Below are positions 24,231 to 37,400 of a DNA stretch of 64,000 bases, piece after piece. Source of the DNA: Theocolax elegans (taxonomy: Eukaryota; Arthropoda; Insecta; Hymenoptera; Cerocephalidae); contig CM047431.1 in assembly GCA_026168455.1 (NCBI GenBank), forward strand, positions 56,226,539-56,290,538, in the 5' to 3' direction. The notes under the pieces were generated by a model, which was given only the letters and a program-made list of their open reading frames with translations, did not search any database and was not told the DNA's origin. The position numbers were made by a program, and so were the translations under genes. How positions within the stretch are numbered: the first letter of the stretch is position 1; each line of letters opens with the position of its first letter.

Positions 24231-26934
24231 AAAAAAAGAAACTGCCTCTATGAGATTTATTGACAAGTTTTATTCTGACGTGTAAAACACTTAATCGCTT
24301 TTTGTAAAATTATACATACAGACAGTCCCTTTAAATAACGAATTTTAGAAAAAAAAGTAACTTCGAGAGGTAACTAATGATAAATCAAACTTTTCGACTT
24401 ATTATAATAATGTAAAAAAAAGAAACAACAAATTTTATGGCATCAATCTTTAAAACATGTGGAGGAGCTTACTTGTTTTTTCGAACCATCCTGTATATAA
24501 AATTATAAATTATTAATTCAAAATTTTAATGTTCCATATCTATTAATTTTGTACAATGTATAACGATAGGTTGTATTGTATTCGTCACCTCTTTTATATG
24601 CGCAAATAATTCATTGCTAGGATGGTTCAGACTGAATTGTAAATTGTACTACCGTAAAAAATTGACTATAGTTGTGTAAATGAAGAAAAAAGAGAGAATC
24701 GATAAAATATTAATATAATTATTAATATTAATGACAGATGGTGACATTTAATTTAAAAATATAAAAAAATGTTGAACCGTCATATTGAGAAGTAATTTGA
24801 TAGAGACACGAGTTTTTCACGAGTGAAAGTTAAATTAAAAAGTATCTTTTCGTTTTTTTTTAAATAACCTACATATTTGCTTTTTGCTGCGCAGGATGCA
24901 GTTTCATAAATCGAGAGCGTCTTCTCTATAACTATTTTATATTGTATGACGAAACAACAAAGAAAATTTTCAGTCGTGAGCTTTTTCTATATAAAAGAAG
25001 TATATTTAAAAAAACTATTTGGATAGTGTTAATCAATTTTAATATATACTTGAAAGTCAAATAGAAAAATCAAGGGGCAAAAAGAAGTTAAAAGCTATAC
25101 GAAAAAAAAAATGCTTCGAAATTTGCAGTTTAAAAATTGCATAATGCTGACGATACTGAATATGTAGATTTTACCTGCTGTGCGAGAAAATGAGAAAAAA
25201 TAAGAAATTTACGAATCACAATGCTTATTTAATAAAGTCAAAGAGGCGTTAAATCAATGAAAGTGACTTGTGCTGTAGCATATAGAAAGTCTTAGAACGT
25301 TAAGTTATACATATAACGAAATAGAAAACCTAAAGGACTGAATCAGCTAAGCATTTGAAATAATCAAGTCACAACAATCTTGCATCACAATCACTTATTA
25401 ATGTCTACATAAACAATACTTCTCTTTTATTTTAATTAATTTTTTTCTTGATTCATTTATTTCTTATTGTAAATTTAAATGATACTTTGGTTATGCTTAG
25501 CTGAAGTTATGTAATCAAATTTTCAATCAAGTCTTCTCGTAACTGATTCTTTTAATTTTGAAAGCAGATGAAATGTATGTACACAAATATATAAAACAAT
25601 GTAAATAATTTTACTAATGATTAAATTGCAATGAACGAAGCGCAAGACTATAATTTTACGTATGACAACTGTTCATGATAAGAAATCAAAGAAACATGAA
25701 TGCAATTTTTATTCTTCATATTTTTAAATCAAGCAGGTGTACAATGACTTTCATACTTTGTTCATTTGTCGAACAATAAATATATATATACATATATATA
25801 CATATATATGTATATGCCTGCTGATTAACAATGTAAATACATTATACTTGTAAGATAAAATCATTTTCATTTATCTTAAGGTATCTATTATAATAAAATT
25901 TTTCTTTTTTTTAAAATTGAACTACGTATTTATTTTAGGTAGAAATAAAATCCTGTCATGACATTTTTATTGTTTTTGTTTCACAATGAATATATTTTTA
26001 TTTTTAATCGATCAAACTTAATTGCAAAAGAATATATTCCTATATTAGAGTAAATGTATTTAAATTGATTTTAATTTTAATGTTTTAAAAGAAAGATTGT
26101 AAAAACATTGCATAACTGTAATACAGTATGTACATTATAAGTGTTAAGAATAATCAAATTGTAAAATTGTATTATTTAAAAAGAAATTTAATAATTTTAT
26201 TAAAATAATCAGTTTTCTTTTCTTTCTACTCGCCAAATGTTACACCAATTCGCGTTTTTTCGGAAGCATCAATAAAGAATAATATACGAAAATCGTATGA
26301 AATCTGTATAAATACTGATATGTGACGGTAAACGATAATAAATACAGTTAATTATGAAAAATGATGACCTTATTGCCATTCGTATTTTAGCAGTATTTAT
26401 CACTGTGCTAAATTTTAAACAGATATATTGATGCGCTTAAAAATTAAATTAGAAGGAAATTTGAATCTTTAATAAATGACAGCAAATTAAAACTTTGCAG
26501 CCATTCTTGAATGCAATGATATTTTTGTATGAAATTTCAGTCAGTGATAGCTAATGCTGAAATAAAGACCAATAATGACTTGGTTTTTCATAATTTACAA
26601 TAAAATCAACTTTTATCTTTCCTACCTTATTAACCGAACTTAAATCAATAATTGTAACCAAAAGTAATTTCCCCACAAAGTTAAATAAGTCTATTTAAGA
26701 AATTTTTTTGTGGATTATCTATTTTTATATATAGTAGTTTCACGTGCACATATCTAAAATTGCTGAAGTTTTATCCTGGGACAAGTACTTATAAACTATA
26801 TAAAAAAACATAAGTTAATTTTTTGTATAAATTCTCGGCTAAACCAGGTACTTAAATCCAATATAATGTGTGTAAAATTTCAAAACACACGAGAAGAAAA
26901 AATATTTTCGATTTGTACACAAAATTTGCTATAA
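24231..26934. other. Intergenic, no gene seen
   Basis: AT-rich spacer between sina and the repeat cluster upstream of transketolase. It has no ORF of normal composition. A (TA)n/CATATATATA tract lies at about 25780-25815. Confidence 0.5.
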
Positions 26935-27258
26935 AAAAGGTTTACAAAGATTTTTTTGATCAAATAAGTAATTATAAAGAAAATGTCAAAGATTTAGTGG
27001 TAATTAATAAATAATTCTATAAAGTGGTCATAATGCAACAACAACCTAAAAAATTTCTGAAAAATCAGGGATAATTATACATTTTCGGTGCAAAAATTTT
27101 TTAGTACTTATGTCTTGCATGTATTGACCTAGAACTTTGTAGAATGACTTATTATTTAATTATCTAGTGCCTCTGATATTGCGCTTTGCCAAAAATTGCG
27201 TACCTTTTTAAAAAAATATAATAATTATCTGTTTTTGCTTGGTCGGTAACTCAGCAGA
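26935..27258. repeat. MITE-like palindromic element, family A copy 3
   Basis: Right end CTTGGTCGGTAACTC matches the family terminus. The centre has CATTTTCGGTGCAAAAATTT as in copy 2, and the right arm CTAGAACTTTGTAGAATGAC as in copy 1. The left arm is more decayed. It directly abuts the fold-back element at 27270-27956. Confidence 0.7.
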
Positions 27259-27269
27259 TGGTTTTTGGC

Positions 27270-27956
27270 TTATATATAGATGTTTTAAAAGTAATAATTA
27301 TTTTTAGTTTTATTAACATTTTATGTCAAATAGAGGTACAAATGGAAAAATCAAGAGTTTAAAAAGGAGTAATAATTTTTTATAAATAAATTTGTATCGT
27401 GGTTGCACTGATATTGCTACCGTATCAAAATTTCATGACAAAGTATTACTGGAATCTTTTTTATTTCTTAACCAAATCAAACATTTTGGGTTCATTTTCT
27501 TCCTTAATTAATTTCATGGGGAGTTACTAAAATGACCTGAGTAATTGGTAATACTGACAAAGCGTAAATTACAATTATTTGGTGAAAAAAATTTTTTACA
27601 ATATTTGCTATTAAAATTATTTTAGTAAACAATTGAAATTTACGCTTTATCAGTAGTTCCCATTACCAAGGTCATTTTAGTAACTTCCCATAAAATTAAT
27701 TAAGGAAGAAAATAAACCCAAATACGTTTGATTTGGTTAAGAAACCAAAAAAATTCCAGTACTTTGTTATAAAATTTTGATAATATGATATCACCGCAAC
27801 AGGGATACGAATTTATTTATAAAAAATTATTACACCTTTTTAAACTCTTTTTTTTTATTTGTACCTCCATTTGATATATAATTTTGATAAAACTAAAATT
27901 AATAATTACTTTTAAAATTTTAATTTTAAATTTTTAAAAACGTCCATATATATAAT
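27270..27956. repeat. Large imperfect fold-back element
   Basis: Two arms of about 330 bp are reverse complements around a centre near 27605. The left arm contains GGGAGTTACTAAAATGACCT and the right arm GGTCATTTTAGTAACTTCCC; the outer part pairs AAATAGAGGTACAAAT with ATTTGTACCTCCATTT. No coding capacity. Confidence 0.85.
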
Positions 27957-28164
27957 TCTACCAACCTTATCGACGTAAAATATCACATTAAAATGTAAAC
28001 AATTAAAAAACAGCATTAATTAGTGCAATGTTAAGAATCGCGTGCTCTTCCTACATTAAGAAGTCAACATCGCACTAAACTTTAGGAAGAAAAATGTATT
28101 AATCTTTGAGAAAACCATCCTGTAACACATATCTTGATAGGTATTTTTTAGGGAATTTTGACGA

Positions 28165-28169
<5 letters not shown>

Positions 28170-28206
<37 letters not shown>
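28170..28206. repeat. (TA)n microsatellite upstream of transketolase exon 1A
   Basis: An uninterrupted TA tract just upstream of the CpG-containing leader of transketolase. Confidence 0.85.
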
Positions 28207-28207
<1 letters not shown>

Positions 28208-28423
28208 TATTACGTGAGAGAGCGCCTCCTAGAGGAATATTTTGCAACCGGCCGGCTCGACTAGCGAAGCACGCGTTTTTCATTTCTTCTTTCGGCCCGA
28301 GTGCCTCGCGCGTGCAACTTGTTGCGATCCTCGATATATTAATTAACTGTACATCGATCATAGAAATATCGAAGTATAACATTATATCGTAATAAGTGAA
28401 AATTGTTGGAAAATCGGTTGAAA
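28207..28423 (+). promoter_or_regulatory. Leader/promoter region of transketolase exon 1A
   Basis: Local GC/CpG-rich sequence (for example ACCGGCCGGCTCGACTAGCG, TCGGCCCGAGTGCCTCGCGC) directly upstream of the first transketolase start codon, bounded on the left by a TA tract. The transcription start is not identified. Confidence 0.45.
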
Positions 28424-31400
28424 ATGACCAACTACCATAAACTCGAAGCTAAAGCGATCACAAAATTAGAAGAGATTGCAAATTTACTTAGGATTCATTC
28501 GCTCAACGCTACTCAAGCCAGTAAATCTGGGTAAGTCGGCTTTTTCTCGTGTGTATATAAAGTATACCTATTTCTTGTTGAGTCACAGTTAATAGGTATA
28601 GTCTATTATTATACGTTCGAATGGTTCGTTATACATATTTCAAACATTTTACATTTCAACTTTTTATTCTTTTAAAACGCATACTGTACTTTTTTTCATA
28701 CTTAAGTAACGTAATTTAGTTTATCTATACCTGTTTTTCCGCTTATCTGATACAGAATCGTAACAGGCGGTTACTGAATATTACAAGTTTATATATATTT
28801 TTTTTCGAACAATTTATATATTTACTTATATTTAAAACGCGGAGAGTTTGCGACACGAACAATTGCTAGTTTTCTTTTATATAAATACATTAGAAGATAT
28901 AATAGTAACAATAATAAATAATAATAAATTTGGAAAATATGTATATCTGAAAGAATGAACTGTAACACGATGATCGCGCCTCGATGAAGAAAATAAAAGA
29001 GAAAGAAGCTTACAACCATTGATAAACCGATAAGAAAAGTGGACAATAATATATTTCGAGAGCGTATACTTACTGAACGCCCAGTGAAAAAAGATTATCA
29101 TCGTGATATATTAAAGCGACACGGTAAAACGTTATAAATATGCATATATACGAACGCGGGTTCGATTTATACATATACATATACACATCTTCTTGGTATA
29201 TATATATATGTAAGTACATGTGTATCTGCACGTGTGACGAACTTGAAAAGTTCAAGATAATCTTGGTGGGTGTTTAGCATAAAAAATGACGAGGAGACGT
29301 TTTCTGAGTTCAAAGTTCAAACAATTATATATATATACATAGAAATACCGAGAGCGAGTTGTAAATTACAAATATATATATACTTATAACGAACGACAAG
29401 AGATGAATGATAATAAAAAAGAAATTGAATATTACATATATATATATAGAGGTTTTATTTTTTTATATGAAATCGTTATTGTATATCATGTGTGTGTGGG
29501 GTGTGTGTATACATTTCACGTCACTGATAGGATCAAAATTTTAAACCGCACCAAATTTTGGGTTCAGACTGGAAATGTTATCCAGAAGACATAAAATAAT
29601 TTTTAGGTGCTCTAATAATCATTTGTTTAAAAGTTATTATAACCTAGAAAAGTGAGTTATTTCATGTTTATTTTCAACAATAGCTGACTTTACAGCTATT
29701 TATCTCAAAATCTATCAACTTTTACTATATAACATTATGTGTAATATTCGTTGCTAATTATGTCTAAAATTTATCCTTTCGGGTTAGAATTCTTAATTTT
29801 AAGGTCAATGAATCATAAAGTACAAGTCAACATTGATGTTTGAAATAAGGTGACCACGCCACAATCGAATTTTTTATCCAAAAGTCTAAAAAAAAAGCTT
29901 GAAGTAGTACCTTCTAATGGTCTGTAGCTTATGCAATTGGCCTGTAAGCCTATATCTAAAGTTATGGTATTTTAAAAAATTACCTCAATATACTAAAAAA
30001 ATTTACATGTTAAATTCCATTTAAATTTTAATAATTTTTTGTAATTTTTTTTTACTGCGCTTGCCTTTGTGTATTTTCGACGTAACAAATATATAATTTA
30101 AATGTATTATTTAAACGAACACATTTTCTTGACGACGAGTAAAATACCCCCTAAAAAAAGTGTTCAATACCCGTGTTTCGTACTTACGTATATATAATCG
30201 TAGACAAGCGAACGTACCGGTAATTGTAGAAACCTTGTAACCATTGTAAACTCGAACGATATATACACGCACAATAGTGGTATTACGATACTTTTATATA
30301 TATAGTACACTGAAAAAATCTTCGGGCTCCGACTTCACGTACCCGTGCACCAACTACACGAAACAGTGGGAAGATCGCGCCTTCCAAATTCGTAACTTCC
30401 GGCATCCGATTTTCGGGCTTCTCCTGCCCGACAGCCGTATGAGTGAGATCCGACGGTGTACGTCTAAGAGCGCGTTCGTAATCGTCCGCCGAGTCCGCGT
30501 TTGTCGTTATTCGTTCGCAAAACACTAAATCACCTCTAACTTGTATTCTACTGCATATTTTGACCTCAAATTTGTACACATCCTTTTAACAGATTTTGAA
30601 TAATACTGTAGTTTTAATTTGTCGTTTTTTAAACTTCCTCACTCACTTTTTTTCAATTAAGAAATTAGTAGTGTATTAAAAATATTTTTTGTTTATAATT
30701 TTTTTCATGTGTTTGATAATACTTTAGACATTTTGTAATGATACAGTAAGGAACTAGTACTAGTAATGTATAATCTGGAAATTTTTTAAAAGGTTTCGTT
30801 AATTAGATTCTGAGTTACGGCGAGTTCAAAATAAAATATTTTTTTAATTGGCCGAGTCGGTGCGTCGAGACTCGCATAGTAGTGGTCCCTTCATTTCGGG
30901 CAGTTGCTGCCCGAAAAGTCGTACTTCTGCTGCGCGAAAATAACGTAGCGCTTGTGCACGGCGCATTGTATAGTCGGTGCCCGGACATTTTTTCAGTGTA
31001 TACGATGGCAAAAAAATATAATGCTTTCGTGTAGAATTTAAACGCGTGTATACCTACCTATACAGCTTTAATCATTTGCATATATACGAACGCGGGTTCG
31101 ATTTATACATATACATATACACATCTTCTTGGTATATATATATATGTAAGTACATGTGTATCTGCACGTGTGACGAACTTGAAAAGTTCAAGATAATCTT
31201 GGTGGGTGTTTAGCATAAAAAATGACGAGGAGACGTTTTCTGAGTTCAAAGTTCAAACGTACACATATATATATATATATCTATATAGAAATACCGAGAG
31301 TTGTAAATTACAAATATATATATACTTATAACGAACGACAAGAGATGAATGATAATAAAAAAGAAATTGAATTTTACATATATATATATAGAGGTTTTAT

Positions 31401-34400
31401 TTTTTTGTATGAAATCGTTATTGTATATCATGTGTGTGTGTGGTGTGTGTATACATTTCACGTCACTGATAGGATCAAAATTTTAAAACGCACCAAATTT
31501 TGGGTTCAGACTGGAAATGTTATCCAGAAGACATAAAATAATTTTTAGGTGATCTAATAATCATTTGTTTAAAAGTTATAATAACCTAGAAAAGTGAGTT
31601 ATTTCATGTTTATTTTCAACAATAGCTGACTTTACAGCTATTTATCTCAAAATCTATCAACTTTTACTATATAACATTATGTGTAATATTCGTTGCTAAT
31701 TATGTCTAGAATTTATCCTTTCGGGTTAGAATTCTTAATTTTAAGGTCAATGAATCATAAAGTACAAGTCAACATTGATGTTTGAAATAAGGTGACCACG
31801 CCACAATCGAATTTTTTATCCAAAAGCCTAAAAAAAAAGCTTGAAGTAGTACCTTCTAATGGTCTGTAGCTTATGCAATTGGCCTGTAAGCCTATATCTA
31901 AAGTTATGGTATTTTAAAAAATTACCTCAATATACTAAAAAAATTTACATGTTAAATTCCATTTAAATTTTAATAATTTTTTGTAATATTTTTTACTGCG
32001 CTTGCCTTTGTGTATTTTCGACGTAATAAATATATAATTTAAATGTATTATTTAAACGAACACATTTTCTTGACGACGAGTAAAATACCCCCTAAAAAAA
32101 GTGTTCAATACCCGTGTTTCGTACTTATATGTACATATAATCGTAGACAAGCGAACGTACCGGTAATTGTAGAAACCTTGTAACCATTGTAAACTCGAAC
32201 GATATATACACGCACAATAGTGGTATTACGATACTTATATATATATAGTATACGATGGCAAAAAAATATAATGCTTTCGTGTAGAATTTAAACGCGTGTA
32301 TACCTACCTATACAGCTTTAATGATTTGCATTTTTCGTAGACACGCGTCTCGTTTTAACATCGTCAGGGTGTATGTGTCCAAATTATAAATTTTCAGACC
32401 CAGAATTTTAAGAATATTCTATATTATGTGTGTGTTCGTGAGTTATTCGTTTACACGTGAATCCGAGGGAAAGTTCATTCATCTATATAACTTTATAAAT
32501 GGCATAAGTATATATACACACAGCATTCGAATGGAATACCAAAATTTATAATTAATTTTTTTTTTCGAATAAAAATTAAAAAGAGATACACGTTTATCTA
32601 TAATATTAGAAATATTAAAAAACGACATGTTAACACAAGTTGGGAGCACAAAGATCGACGTTAAAATAATTTAAAAAACCGACATAACGTTCAAATTATT
32701 AAATAATCGAATGTTATAATTTAACGATGCATTTATTTACCGAACGAGATAAACGAGAATTAATCTCTTGTATAATTTTCGAACAAACTTAAACTCGATA
32801 ATGAAAAAAAGGTATGTTGTAAAATTAAGTAACATCGGAATATGTTTTACAGAGAAAGAGAATTATAAACTCTATCTCTCACTGTTGGTCCGCCTGTATG
32901 TGTACATAGTGATGATAAAACGCACTCGCAATTTTTTCATCTTGACTTACGCAACGTTTTACCGGATCGACAACCCGTTTTATCTTGTAATGATTATTTC
33001 TCTTTTACAGTTGATATATATAAATATATATGACATACACATGCAGTTTTTTAAAGAAGCTTATGAGAAATGTTATACATTTTTCACTTACTCCAAAATT
33101 AAATAATTTACTTTTCATTTTTATTATTAAACAATTCATAAATGATTCGTTGTGTTTACAAAAGTATTATATATACTACTTACTAAAAAAAATTAAAAAA
33201 TTGTATCGCGAACTATTAAAATATTATTTTATTGTAAATAAATTTATACCCCTGATGAAATTACTTAATTCATATAGTAACTCGAAGTCGCACGTGCAAA
33301 AATATTATTAAAAATTGCTTGATATTTGTATAGTAATTTCGAATCCTATGCGAAATTTTAGAACAAAATATAAATTTAAAAGATTTTTAATTTTTAGTCA
33401 ATTGAGACAAAAAAGCTATTCTAACTAAAGTGATATTGTAAAAAATGGATAAACTATTCATTATTATCTATCTTTGTGCTATATTTCATAAAATTATCAA
33501 GCTATTAAAAAATTGCTGCGGAAGGAAATTTGAGACTTAAATCTATAATAGAAAAGTAGTAGTCAAATTTCCTTTCAATGCGATTTTTTAATAAATTGAT
33601 ATTTTTGTAACCACATAGAGGTAGCTTTGTAATAGTAAAATTTTTTGACTCGCTAAAAACATATTATAAGTATGTTTTAACATGTCAGGAGTCGAAATCA
33701 GGTGTTATTAGAAAATGTCTATGGATGTGTGTGTGTGTGTGCGTGCGTTTGTATTTATGTATACCGCCGCATTTTTTAAATTAGTCCATCAATATAGCTC
33801 AGCTTGCGTGTGTTGTTTGTTTTTATTTTCCGAATTCCGGAAGACTTTAGTTATTTATCACAAAAAGTTTTTTGTTTTAAAGAAAATTTTCGATTTTTGA
33901 AAAATTAAATTTTCAAACATTTGATAATATTAATTTATTTTTAATTCGACCAAATGTACTTTATAGAGAATAAAAATCATCCTCTCGATTTTGGATTGAC
34001 AAATTATCTCTATTAGTTTTTTTTGTTATTTAAACAAATGATTTTTTCTTAAATATTTTTTCTATTTTGAATATTAATCAGTTAAATGTGCTGATAAAAT
34101 TTATGATGACGTAAACTGTACAAATTTCAACTAATTATATCGACTAGTTTTAATTTAAAAAATAAAAGTGTGAAAAATTGGGGTTTTTATGTCGAACGTT
34201 TTCGGGAATAAAAAGCATTTAAACCACTTGAAATTTTGGGAAAGAATAGTATTTTTGGTAATTTCGATCCCCATTGTATTAATTATGTATTCAATTTAAT
34301 AGTATTTTTGAAAGAAAATGTTTTTAAAAAATTTAAAGAAAGTAATAAAAATAATATTTTATATTTTTAATTCATTCCATCTATAATTTTCTGCGCCAGT

Positions 34401-37400
34401 TGATAAAAAATTCAATTTTTTATTTTTCAATATATTTTGTAATTTAATTTAAAATTAATAACGCAAATTACTAGCTATAAAAGTTTCAATCATAAAAGAA
34501 TAATATTTTTCGAAATATTATAACATTTTATTTGAAATAATCAAATAATACTGTATTTGAGTAATATATTTTACATATAGGATCGACATGTTAATTTGAG
34601 GAAGCTACGTGCCAATTAATTAGAAGCGGTTTTTATGATATGATATTGAAAGAAGAGCAATGATATCTTGATTTTACTTAATAATGATGTTTAATTAAAA
34701 ATGTTTTTCAACTTCAGTGATTTAGTCGATAAAAATAGTCTTACATCTAGGGGGATGTCATGGCTTTATCTTGTACACATGTGACGACATTATCGATTTT
34801 TCATTTAATGCATTCGATTTTTGTTTAATCGCCATTTTACGAACGCACGTACATTCTATGTTAATACATAAATTATTGGTACGTTGACAAAATTTTAAAC
34901 TTTTACGTATTTATCGACGAACAGAAAAAATTGTATTGTCGGTAATATGGAATCCACTTAGTGGGTTCCAAAGTCAACTTTAACTTTAGGCCAATCTTCC
35001 TACCTTATCCATCATAATAAACGAAGATTTTAATTATAATAATTAATAAAAATATGATAGAATTTGAAAAAGTTCACACAATTAATTTCTTTAAAAAAGT
35101 TGAGACTAAAAGGTGATCGGCATATTTTGATAAGGTATTTCTCGAAAATTCAAATGTTTTTAAGTCTAAAATGTAGTACAGACAGTAAGTGGTTGTATTT
35201 TTTCAAATATTATCATAATTTGTATATAAATTATAATTAAGTTCTTTATTTAGCATGGTCGATAAGGTAGAGAGGATGAAGGTTGACTTTGGCACCCCGT
35301 TAACATAATATTCTAATTTTAGTATATTCTTTATGAACTAAATGTATATATTTCGAATGCACACATTATAAATATATAAGATTTATCAAAACGATGCAAG
35401 TGTTAACAAATGATGAGATAACTGTTGCTAGTTCAAATTATTTTTGATTTCGAATATAATTTTTGTTACTTACTCGAAATTTAACTAATATTATATGTAC
35501 ATATAATTTCATTATTAACGTAGAATACATATAACGTTCGTTTAAATAAGTTTTAGGCCAAGAAATTGGTATACTTTGTATAAAATTTGAAATGTTATTT
35601 AGATAATTGTATTGTATTCTTTATTATTTTATTATTTTACATACATTTACAACACTCGGAAAATTCAAGTTACACGTGTGTAAGTAATGTTTATAAACGG
35701 TATAAATAACCAAAACACAGGAACCGTATATAGAAAAAGATAATAAAAAATATAGAAAAAATAATATAAATAAATAAGCAATAAAAACCATCGCGACACG
35801 AAAAGCTGTAACATATTAAATTATATACGCAAACGAGAATATAATTTTTCATCGATATGTCGCGCAATGTATAAAAGAAAAAAAAGAAAAGAAATTTAAC
35901 ATTTATTTAATATAAATATACGAGGTATAGGTAGATCGGCTATTTAGATTAAAACATGTAGTTATATAGATGAATAAATCAAACTATATAATATTAACGA
36001 AAATTCGGGACGCACCTTCATCGAAAAGGGATCGATTAATAGTACGCAGTCGCGCTCGCGCGCAAACCCACTCGTATATACATACGTGCAGGATATAGAT
36101 ATATATACATGTATATACCTATGTGTATAGAGACGAATAAAGCGTCGCCCAACGGCGTCTCAGTCGCGATTTGGCGCGCCAGTCCACCGACGATATTCAC
36201 CGAGGGTGGGACGCGACACCTTCTTCCCCGATTCACCTTCGGGGTTTTTCAATCCCTTTCCTTTTTCTCGCGAGTATATATCTCTATAACCACCCGATAT
36301 TATTCGCGATGGTGAACGCGCTCGACGTGCAATTCCTCAAGGACGAGGCGGAAAAACTTAGGATACACAGTTTGGAAGCCACTGGTATTTCTAAGAGCGG
36401 GTGAGATTACCTTTTCCTTTTTTTTTATTCTCACTCGCGGTTCGCTCATATATTTTTAAATAAACTGTCTATTTTTTTGGGTTGGCTTTTTTTTTATTAT
36501 ATGTTTTTATACATACATTTATAATTTGAACGGTTACGCGGGTGAAAAATGTTTACGTTTTCGGGTATGTATATCGGTGCGTTTCGGTTTATCACACCAA
36601 GATTCAAAAAGTACGTACGAGATTCGATTAGTTTGGTTTTAGGTTTCGCCGAATTTTATATATATTTACTCCCTCAATTTATTGGGTTATTTTTTCGATG
36701 AGATATAGCGAACTTTGCAATTTATTATATAAATTGTTGATCTAAATTTAAAGATTTTTTCATGGTATATCCCACCGTTCAGGTATACATTTTGAATATT
36801 ATCGGAGGTTCACCCAAATTTAAGAGTCTTTCATAATTTTGTTTTTAATTTCAAAGACGAAGACGAACGTATTCATTAATAAAATACTATAGTTAGGTTT
36901 TTCTTTCTATTAAATGTACATTCATTGTAAATTATATTTTCTTTTATAAACGTCACGCAGAAAATCATAATATTTACATATAATTGATTCATTGCCATTT
37001 GTCAGTAGTTGGAATTATATATTAATTAACGTTCAATCGGGAACGAATCTTAATTATTTACCTAAATATACATGTATATACGCAGATGAACGTAAAATCT
37101 GTGACGATCCCATTACTGTACGTAAAATATAAATATATATTTACAAATACGGAATAGAAAGCGTATGAATTGGTATAAAAAATAATTATTATTTCCATTT
37201 GAATGTTTCACATTTGCACGAAACCAAGTACAACGAAGGTCTCTGATAATGCGCGGCTTATAGTCTGACGAGATATCGATTCCTCAGTTGCGCGCGGTCT
37301 ACACGTTCGTGGTGTTTGGATCGATCGCTTTTAATTTGAATATAAAGAAGATACCACATAAATTAAACGCGATAATTAATAATAATTAAATAATTCCATT

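Noticed and set aside
29155..29180. GGTTCGATTT resembling a tRNA B box, repeated at 31.1 kb
   Set aside because: No matching A box, acceptor stem or anticodon loop around it; the sequence is part of the duplicated intronic repeat.
30277..30579. Two overlapping antiparallel ORFs of 83 and 98 codons
   Set aside because: They lie in the GC-rich end of the CACTG element and straddle its boundary, so they are not a transposase or host gene.
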